Assembly (NCBI RefSeq): GCF_017562075.2
Contig: NC_054083.1
Coordinates: 3,199,773-3,263,772 of the forward strand
Length of the DNA stretch: 64,000 bases
Reading direction: 5' to 3'
Source: Anopheles merus
Lineage: Eukaryota > Arthropoda > Insecta > Diptera > Culicidae
Shown: piece after piece, positions 56,175-64,000 of the stretch
How positions within the stretch are numbered: position 1 is the stretch's first letter
Layout of the letters: each line of letters opens with the position of its first letter
Translations under genes and position numbers: made by a program
Notes under the pieces: model-generated
Database searches by the model: none
What the model was told of the DNA's origin: nothing
What the model saw: the letters and a program-made list of their open reading frames with translations, nothing else

Positions 56175-56289
56175 TAAACAAACCTTGTTGACATTAGCGA
56201 GATGTCAAGTGTTATAGGTCAGCCATATTTATACTTTGCTCGCTCACTTCTTTATTTGAATTTATTGATTTTTTTTTAAATTTTAAAAC

Positions 56290-57602
56290 GCCACCGCAGC
56301 CATGCCTGTTTCGCTAGCATCACAAAACACATGAAGATCATTTTCGTTGCTACTACTAGCTGAGGTGGATGACCGATAACATCTTGGGATACTTATGTCT
56401 TGAACTGCAGGAAGAACCGATAGCCAGTACTGTCACTTCTCAGCTAATCTTGTTGATATTACTTCATCCCAGGAACTCCCTTCACGCCAAATTTCTTGCA
56501 GAAGGACCTTTAGATACATAAAAAAATTACCTATCAATCCGAGTGGGTCGTATATCGACATGAGGACCTTGAGAACTTCTCTTTTTGTAGGGGTTTTCTT
56601 TTCAATCAAGGACGTAAAGTCTTGCCGGGTTGAGATGTTGAAGACGAATGTATCCTTTGCGGTGTTCCACCACATTCCTAGAACCTTCTCTGTGGTTGCC
56701 TCGGTTCCTATTGTGACGTGTTTGTTTACAAAATCGCCATTTAGTAATGCATTCTTTACGTTGTAAGAATTAGTCACCCAGTTTCTTATATTAAATCCTC
56801 CTTGTGAGTGTATGAAATGTACCTCTCTGGTCAATCTGATGGCTTCTTCATCGGTTTCAACGCTAGCGAGCATATCGTCAACATAGTGCTGATTCTTAAT
56901 ACATTCCACTGCTCTGGGATATTGGTGCTCGAATCGCTCAGCATTTAAATTTTTAACATAGTGAGCTGTGCTGGGGGAGCACACCGCACTAAAGCTCATT
57001 ACTGTTAGAACGTACTGTTGCGGAGGGTCGTCAGGATCACCATCGTTCCAGAATATTATCTGGCTACGCTGGTCCTGTTGCTTCATTTGTTCAACTAACA
57101 AGTCAAGGCCTGAGACAAGGAACGAGTTTAGGCTCACCCCGTTTGACTTTGCAGCAGCGTCGAATACGATATGTTGTTTTCCTGGTTTATTAGGGTTCAC
57201 CACAGGGAAAATTGGTAAATACCAATCATTTGGATGCCTCTCTAAGGTCTCGTCGGCAGTTAGCTTCCTCAAATATTCCTTCTGTACGTTCGAAAATTTG
57301 TCGTCATTGCAGTGGCTAGTTGTGGGTTTCGCCTCAACTTTTTCACCAGACCGTCAGGTATGCCGTTTTATAGCCATATTTTTACTTTCTGGTAGGTTAA
57401 TATCATCATACTTCCATAAAAGGCCGGTTTCAAAGCGAGTGTATCGTAAGTACACATTTTTCTGGAGAATTTTTAAAGCACGTTCTTCCTCAGTAGATCT
57501 AACATGTTTAGGTGAGTGGTATATTCCGAGCGAGTCCAGTGCAAAGTAATTTTTAAGAGTCTCATCCAAGTCGCCATAACATGAGCAAACGTAGATATTC
57601 AT
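56290..57602 (-). pseudogene. element Y reverse transcriptase and RNase H start
   Basis: 57272-56433 is a 279-codon open stretch: KQHIVFDAAAKSNGVSLNSF, QHYVDDMLASVETD, VLGMWWNTAKDTF and PTKREVLKVLMSIYDPLGL. The first catalytic Asp segment, between SGLDLL and VEQMKQ, is deleted. 57602-57354 is the preceding linker (KYDDINLPESKNMAIKR). The RNase H start (CDASETGMAAVAF) ends at about 56290, where the BEL insertion begins. The other half is at 49376. Confidence 0.88.
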
Positions 57603-57631
57603 AAACTCCGGACCATTTCTGCTAGTGGCAA

Positions 57632-58907
57632 CTAAGATGCTGCACCGGCACAGCTTAGTCCATACACAACCCAGCCGAGGCGAGTTTTGGATGCTGCTGG
57701 TTCGTTTTTATTTCGTTTTCGTTTATATTTTTTTATTAAGGCAATCACTTGTATAGTTTTCCCTCTACCATGGTGAACCACGGGAACGTACCTAAACAGT
57801 ACGACTTCGTGTGAACCTGAGTGAGTATTACAGGTTTCTGCTTGACGTGATACAGGATGATCTATCTCGTCGTGTGACGTCTGAATTTCTTCTTGGTCTT
57901 GTGAATTAGGGTGTGTGGTAAGATAGTTAGGGCGATTAATTACCTTGCTTAATGGTGTTGCTGTAGTCTGCGGTGTCCAGTGTAGAAGCGAGTTGTGGCG
58001 TCTCGAGCATTGGTTGATTCCGCAAAATGTTTTCACCTGGCAGTGATGACTATGTTGCGGAAGGCAGATACGGCAGATTCGGTGGGATTTTATCAGATTC
58101 CACCTTGAGTTGACAGACATCTTCAAAACGTTAGCACACTTCTCTAGTTACGGACAGCTCCCTTCACATCCTCGACAATTTTCTGTAAAGGTCTCACCTA
58201 CGCCCGCTTCTTTGGAATCATTATTTGTTATATGAGCGCTACATTGTTCATACTTGCGATTATTCTGACGATCGGTACTGCTTTTCTGGTGCCCTTCGTA
58301 GCTGTTACGATAATTGTATTTGGCATGTTGTGACCAGGTTTAACTCCCTTGCAGGCTGCCTTGGTAAGTTTCTTCATCCACTAATTAAACTCAGGATTGG
58401 TTCTCCCAAGGCTTCACACTGGTAAAACCAAGTTAGCTTCACGTTAGCAGATAGTTAACCCATTATCTCATCTAGTAAAGCGTCGCCATTGAGATACTCC
58501 ACCAGTCCAGAAGCACCCATTGCTGCGCACAGGGTCCGCACTGCGTATCCATAATCTGCAAGCGATTCGAAATCGTTCGCCTTCGGAGCTGGCATCGCAC
58601 GAATATTACTCATGAGAGCCTTCATTATGAGCGATGGACGTCCATAGCGTTCACGAAGTATCTCGATGGCTTCAGGAACTCTCGATGGATGATAGAGGCA
58701 ACTCCGGACAGCATCAAATGCCTTGACCTTTAAACAACGTTGAAGACGCAACATATTCTCCTCGTCACTGCACATGCGGTTCGAATAGTCATAGCTGGTG
58801 ATGAATACTGACCACTCTTTAGGGTTGCCGGAGATGCAAGGCAATTCCCGGCTGGTGCAGTGGTGCGCAGACACCTGGCTTTGATTAATGACTTGTTGAC
58901 CACTCAA
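57632..58907 (-). pseudogene. element Y gag core, zinc knuckles and protease stub
   Basis: 58907-58455 is DUF1759-type gag (ISGNPKEWSVFITSYDYSNR, LKVKAFDAVRSCLYHP, ILRERYGRPSLI). 58126-57632 carries Cys-His motifs (CRICLPQHSHHCQVKTFCG, CSRRHNSLLHW) and ends at the protease start; the DSG site is not seen. Confidence 0.82.
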
Positions 58908-59690
58908 GCCGTATCATGGATGCATATGTTCCTTGTCGAGCCGAGTATCACTCTGCGAGCCCGATACGGGCCTCGGGTGATGCGTTTGAAGAAAACGACG
59001 CCTTTCTTCTTGCCGAAAACGCTCGCACTGTTCCTCCAGCAACAGTCTCTGTTCAATTCGAAACTCTTCGCATCTTTCGACGATTCGTCGCAGCTCGTTC
59101 TGTAGATTACTCGCTGAAGGATCCATATGCACATCACGCTGGTCTAAAAATAAACGCGGTTCATATGCGCCACGCGCACTTAGGTTTGAATACATAGGAT
59201 ACTCACTCGGTTGCTGAGCGTTTAACGCTCCATTACTGGTGCACGCGTTCCGAGTGTAGGCCTGTGCACGAGGATCAGCATTCAACGTAACGTCCGTCCG
59301 AAGGGTAGCTGCTGCACAAGGGTAGATGCTGCACAAGGGTAGCTGCTGCTGTTTCCCGAATTAATACCATCGGGTAGAAGAGTGCTCGATGCTGACTGAT
59401 ACCCTTGTTGCATCAATTGCAAACGTTGTTCAGGATGCCCGGCGGTTTGACCCGTAAACATTACTTCACTCGAGCGATAATTTCCCGACGCCGTTTGATT
59501 CTGATAGCCGCCACGAGGAGCTCGTGAGCACGAGTACATTTGCTCATTATGCTGATCGGTATTCGATGCAAACCCATCCGGATAATTCGCATGCATTACA
59601 CGTGGCTCCTGGAACCTAACAACAACTGGCCGAGCTACTTGTTCCGGACGGTATGCGTGTCGCAAATACGGGTTGTGTAGCCTAACTTTG

Positions 59691-60748
59691 GAATCCCGGC
59701 CAAACTGATAAGGCTAGTTAGAATGACTATGACCAACGTCACTTGCCAGGTGAGGGTGGATGGAAAACTCTCAGGACCTTTTGCTACCACCAAGGGTCTG
59801 CGCCAGGGGGACGGGCTTGCCTGTCTCCTATTCAACTTGGCGCTAGAGAGGGCCATCCGCGACTCGAGGGTGGAGACTACGGGAACCATCTTCTAAAAGT
59901 CAACCCAGATCCTGGCATACGCTGATGATATAGACATCATTGGTCTGCGGCTCTCCTATGTAGCAGAAGCCTACCAAGGGATCGAGCAGGCGGCAGAGAA
60001 CCTCGGATTGCAGATAAACGAGGCAAAGACCAAACTGATGGTGGCAACATCAGCGGACCTACCAATAAATAATCCGAATCTACGTAGGCGTGATGTACAG
60101 ATAGGTGAACGCACGTTTGAAGTCGTCCCAGAATTCTCCTATCTTGGGTCAAAGGTCAGCAACGACAACAGTATGGAAGCTGAGTTGCGCGAAAGAATGC
60201 TGGCTGCCAACCGGTCATTCTACAGCCTGAAAAAGCAGTTCACCTCAAAGAACCTGTCGCGACGGACGAAGCTGGGATTATATAGTACCTATATAGTACC
60301 AGTACTCACAAACGCCTCTGAGACATGGACACTGTCCAAATCTGACGAAGCCCTCTTAGCTGCGTTCGAGAGGAAGATGCTCAGAAGGATACTTGGCCCC
60401 GTATGTGTGGAAGGACAATGGAGGAGCCGATATAATGACGAGCTATACGAGATGTACGGCGACCTCACTGTCGTACAGCGTATTAAGCTCGCTAGGCTCC
60501 GGTGGGCTGAACATGTTGTACGCATGGAAACGGACGACCCAGCCCGTAAAGTCTTTTTAGGCCGTCCACAAGGACAGAGGAGGCGTGGTAGGCCCAAATT
60601 GAGGTGGCAAGATGGCGTGGAGGCGTCCGCCATTAAGGCCGGGATAACGGACTGGCAGACGAAGGCGCGAGACCGTGAGCGGTTTCGGACACTCCTGAGG
60701 CAGGCCAAGACCGCAAAGCGGTTGTAGCGCCGGATAAGTAAGTAAGTA
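59691..60748 (+). mobile_element. RTE copy, 5'-truncated, 10-bp target duplication
   Basis: Starts inside RT (GIPAKLIRLVRM-equivalent) and ends in the TAAG tail. AGCCTAACTT at 59681-59690 and 60749-60758. It contains LLFNLALERAIRD and LAYADDIDIIG, then an open 239-codon C-terminal part (60008-60727). Stops at 59896 and elsewhere. Same family as 3989-6180. Confidence 0.9.
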
Positions 60749-61172
60749 AGCCTAACTTCCATTGTTGAATTAGCATATGCCTCCGGTAACATATTACCTT
60801 ACATGTCCGAGAGGTATTGTAATTTGCAGGCGGCTTACGTAGGTTAATAAAGCTCATTTCGTCAGGTTGAGAAGCGCTATTCGTTGTTAGTGGTGCGTGT
60901 TGTTGAGCAAGCCGCGTTAAGCCGGGTTGGCGAGCACTGACTGCTTCGTCATTTCGAAAGGTTGTGTTTAACGCAGGTGGCTCCAAAGGGTTTAAATCAC
61001 CTGGTCGGGTAACACTTGACGCCACATTTTCCGGATGATTTGTGCACGTCGTGCAAGCACTTGCAGCCCTTACCCCCTCATTTGACGGGCACTCAAAACT
61101 GTGTTTGAAACACGCGCGTGAATCCCAACTTCGTCTGGTTGAGGAACACTGCTCGCTGCATCAGTCGGGCGG
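59823..61172. repeat. tandem duplication, unit 1 (RTE part plus gag part)
   Basis: From GTCTCCTATTCAACTTGGCG within the RTE through TCAGTCGGGCGGT in gag. Unit 2 begins at once with the same RTE sequence. Confidence 0.9.
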
Positions 61173-62538
61173 TCTCCTATTCAACTTGGCGCTAGAGAGG
61201 GCCATCCGCGACTCGAGGGTGGAGACTACGGGAACCATTTTCTATAAGTCAACCCAGATCCTGGCATACGCTGATGATATAGATATCATTGGTCTGCGGC
61301 TCTCCTAAGTAGCAGAAGCCTACCAAGGGATCGAGCAGGCGGCAGAGAACCTCGGATTTCAGATAAACGAGGCAAAGACCAAACTGATGGTGGCAACATC
61401 AGCGGACCTACCAATAAATAATCCGAATCTACGTAGGCGTGATGTACAGATAGGTGAACGCACGTTTGAAGTCGTCCCAGAATTCTCCTATCTTGGGTCA
61501 AAGGTCAGCAACGACAATAGCATGGAAGCTGAGTTGCGCGCAAGGATGCTGGCTGCCAACCGGTCATTCTACAGCCTGAAAAAGCAGTTCACCTCAAATA
61601 ACCTGTCGCGACGGAAGCTGGGACTATAAAGTACCTATATAGTACCAGTACTCACATACGCCTCAGAGACATGGACACTGTCCAAATCTGACGAAACCCT
61701 CTTAGCCGCGTTCGAGAGGAAGATGCTCAGAAGGATACTTGGCCCCGTATGTGTGGAAGGACAATGGAGGAGCCGATATAATGACGAGCTATACGAGATG
61801 TACGGCGTCCTCACTGTTGTACAGCTCTGTTGTACATAACTTGTTGTATCAAGCTCGCCAGGCTTCGTTGGGCTGGCCATGTTGTACGCATGGAAACGGA
61901 CGACCCAGCCCGTAAAGTCTTTTTAGGCCGTCCACAAGGACAGAGGAGGCGTGGTAGGCCCAAATTGAGGTGGCAAGATGGCGTGGAGGCGTCCGCCATT
62001 AAGGCCGGGATAACGGACTGGCAGACGAAGGCGCGAGACCGTGAGCGGTTTCGGACACTCCTGAGGCAGGCCAAGACCGCAAAGCGGTTGTAGCGCCGGA
62101 TAAGTAAGTAAGTAAGCCTAACTTCCATTGTTGAATTAGCATATGCCTCCGGTAACATATTACCTTACATGTCCGAGAGGTATTGTAATTTGCAGGCGGC
62201 TTACGTAGGTTAATAAAGCTCATTTCGTCAGGTTGAGAAGCGCTATTCGTTGTTAGTGGTGCGTGTTGTTGAGCAAGCCGCGTTAAGCCGGGTTGGCGAG
62301 CACTGACTGCTTCGTCATTTCGAAAGGTTGTGTTTAACGCAGGTGGCTCCAAAGGGTTTAAATCACCTGGTCGGGTAACACTTGACGCCACATTTTCCGG
62401 ATGATTTGTGCACGTCGTGCAAGCACTTGCAGCCCTTACCCCCTCATTTGACGGGCACTCAAAACTGTGTTTGAAACACGCGCGTGAATCCCAACTTCGT
62501 CTGGTTGAGGAACACTGCTCGCTGCATCAGTCGGGCGG
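61172..62538. repeat. tandem duplication, unit 2
   Basis: Repeats unit 1 closely, with a small insertion near 61825-61850 and a 3-base deletion near 61613. Its gag end continues into unique gag sequence (GTCGATGTGGG), giving a three-base overlap, GTC, at the joint. It therefore contains a secondarily derived RTE copy (61174-62117) that did not retrotranspose on its own. Confidence 0.9.
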
Positions 62539-62984
62539 TCGATGTGGGACACGTGGAAATGTGGAGATTCCTCCAACGTAGCGTTAGAATTCACAGGCGT
62601 GTAATGATTTGCAGGACATACAACGCTCGTTTGGTGGGCACTCGATGCTATTGGTGGAACACACGCGTGAAACCTAACCTCGTCTGGTTGAGGAACACTG
62701 ATTCTGTCGAGCGGTCGTTGCGGAGCGTGCGGAGATGCGGTGAATCCTCCAACGTAGCTGTAGAGTTCGCAAGCGGGTTAGACTCGTTTACGAAGCAGCT
62801 GTCTACCCGTTGTTCGCCGCCGTCGGGTGACCGACCCGTCACTTCAATTTCAATACGGGGAATCTGCTCTTCGCGCGGTACACTTGCCGGTTGTGACATT
62901 TTAATTCACAATAGAGTTCGTTTGAAACAATATTTACCAGTGGTTAACACTTCTCTGGTTATACCAGAAGTTTTTTTTTTACAA

Positions 62985-63280
62985 TGTTGCGTTGAGCAAC
63001 AGTCAACACGAACGCGACGGCTTTCCAGATCTATTTACAATATTTTTATTGCCGAAAGCTTAACTTACGGTGGTGTACAGTATAAAAACTTCTGCCTAGT
63101 CGTACGGTTAGAATAGAAAAGAGCCGCCGCACTCTATTTCTTTCCGTACACCCGCCTGATCCTTTCCGTTCGCCTTATCCGTGTGTTATCAAGTATGCGT
63201 GTGGCATATTTTACACCGGGCAGTCATCAATACGCGTTATTATTACTTTACATCGGACAGTTGCCAGACTCGTCGCAACA
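62985..63280 (-). repeat. Pao LTR B (5' LTR of element Y), 296 bp
   Basis: Ends TGTTGCGTTGAGCAAC... and CGTCGCAACA. Pairs with LTR A. GGTAC follows and would be the TSD if its partner could be located. Confidence 0.85.
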
Positions 63281-64000
63281 GGTACCAATGTCTTTTTTGC
63301 TATTCTCCAAACACAATTGCAATTGTTAGCTGATTTCAGGAGCCCATCACCATAGTCTAATTGTCTGAAGGTCTTTGCTCACCTGAACACACGCGCACGC
63401 TCGAACAAGTTCAACACGATCGAACACAACCGAAAACAATCGAACACCAATCGGTCACTATCCTGGGAAAGTCTTTGCACCCTGATTTGACACGCAATTC
63501 GTTATTTGCGAGGAACACTCAAGCATACTTATACAATCGAAACCGTCGCAGCACACTGTTCTAGGAAGTTATTTTGTATCCTAAGACAATACCCGGCAGC
63601 CAATTGACGTTTCATACTAGGGCGAGGGGTGTTGAAACGCATGGAAGAGCAGGAAGAAACACGGACGAGCGCTGATGAACTGCAACTGTGTGCGTGCAAC
63701 AGCACCAAACGGCATGTGACGACGTACAGTGTGTGGATGTGTGTGTGTAATTTTAGGCAGCGAAGATGGATCGGGGTTATGTTTACAAAGTGAAAGAGTT
63801 TGCAACAGAAGCGTCTTTGTGATAAACATATATTTTAGTTGCATATTTTCAGTGTTAAAGTTTGTAATGTGAACTTAAAAGTAATGACCGATGGTTGAAG
63901 CTTCCTATGTTAGTTTGTTGTGCTTAGTGTGAAGCAAAAATGTGTGCTAAAGTGTTATAAATTAGAAATATGTAAACGTATCCGTCTAGTGTTCGGTTGT
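63281..64000. other. right flank, no gene recognised
   Basis: Several TCGAACACAA-type words at 63395-63450 and a short GT run at 63735-63750. No ORF with family features. Confidence 0.45.

Larger units (their letters stand above)
49385..56280 (+). mobile_element. BEL-type element inserted in element Y, ends damaged
   Basis: A plus-strand unit placed exactly between the two halves of element Y's RNase H. A BEL-type primer-binding site, TGGTCCTTCGAACCGG, at 49681-49696 follows a putative 5' LTR (49385-49678, ending TTCAACA). The 3' LTR is only a stub starting TGTTGACATT near 56188, not recognisably equal to the 5' LTR. A solo LTR splits its integrase. Confidence 0.75.
58914..62899 (-). pseudogene. 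element Y gag N-terminal region, interrupted
   Basis: Begins MSQPASVPREEQIPRIEIEV at 62899, continues leftward through low-complexity gag sequence, and is interrupted by an RTE copy and a tandem duplication (59691-62538). It resumes at 59665-59282 and 59336-58914 (a coiled coil with EEFRIEQRLLLEEQCERFRQ). Imperfect internal repeats of VFLNQTRLGFTRVF occur at 62685 and 62500. Confidence 0.7.
47607..63280 (-). mobile_element. Pao-type element Y with two LTRs, interrupted
   Basis: LTR A at left and LTR B at right, gag from 62899 leftward, protease and RT at 58126-56433, RNase H and integrase at 49376-48030, then the polypurine tract. A BEL element (about 49385-56280), an RTE copy and a tandem duplication are inserted. 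Without them the element is about 6.5-7 kb, normal for Pao. Confidence 0.8.

Noticed and set aside
61174..62117. Independent third RTE insertion
   Set aside because: It begins exactly at a duplication joint and shares downstream gag sequence with the copy at 59691. It is a product of tandem duplication.

Overview
Eukaryotic, intron-containing, AT-rich DNA from a dipteran, most likely an Anopheles-type mosquito. The grounds are tRNA-derived SINEs resembling mosquito SINE200, very many TA-flanked MITEs, BEL/Pao, RTE and mariner elements, and two insect-type host genes with short introns. Nearly everything else is transposable element (TE), much of it nested several deep, as in pericentromeric or intercalary heterochromatin. 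Species and family names are from recall of family features; no database search was run.

Layout. 1-1665: minus-strand BEL/Pao gag remnant with its LTR. 1666-3990: degraded plus-strand BEL/Pao pol between ~150 bp direct repeats. 3989-6180: 5'-truncated RTE-type retrotransposon, minus strand. 6258-6621: MITE. 6800-7764: 3' end of a Ty3/gypsy element with LTR. 8050-9910: unclassified repeat, present again inverted at 32280-32845. 9913-23237: the main structure, a cut-and-paste element with a broken five-exon transposase gene (+) and a broken DUF4806-like gene (-). It is split by a 4.5 kb hAT-type element (13078-17604, 8-bp target-site duplication, TSD) and a 4.8 kb BEL/Pao element (18037-22848, near-identical LTRs, 5-bp TSD). 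23243-24300: MITEs.

24792-29713 (-) is an intact host gene for a 1,620-residue FLASH/CASP8AP2-like protein (histone pre-mRNA processing). A small ORF at 29870 starts divergently from it and runs into a MITE fragment. 30143-35834: dense nested MITEs. 35899-37195 and 41505-42818: two copies of a 1.3 kb non-autonomous hAT element in inverted orientation. Between them lie an LTR fragment, a dead Pao pol, a SINE and a non-LTR retrotransposon. 43807-44982 (+) is the second intact host gene, Mvb12 (ESCRT-I), with four exons.

45150-46320: non-LTR RT fragment and a dead mariner. 46320-63280: two minus-strand Pao elements sharing one LTR, invaded by a solo LTR, a plus-strand BEL element that itself carries a solo LTR, and an RTE copy, with a 1.35 kb tandem duplication. 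63281-64000: no gene seen.

Only the two host genes look functional. The chief interest is the order of insertions, readable from intact target-site duplications and from reading frames that resume across the inserts.
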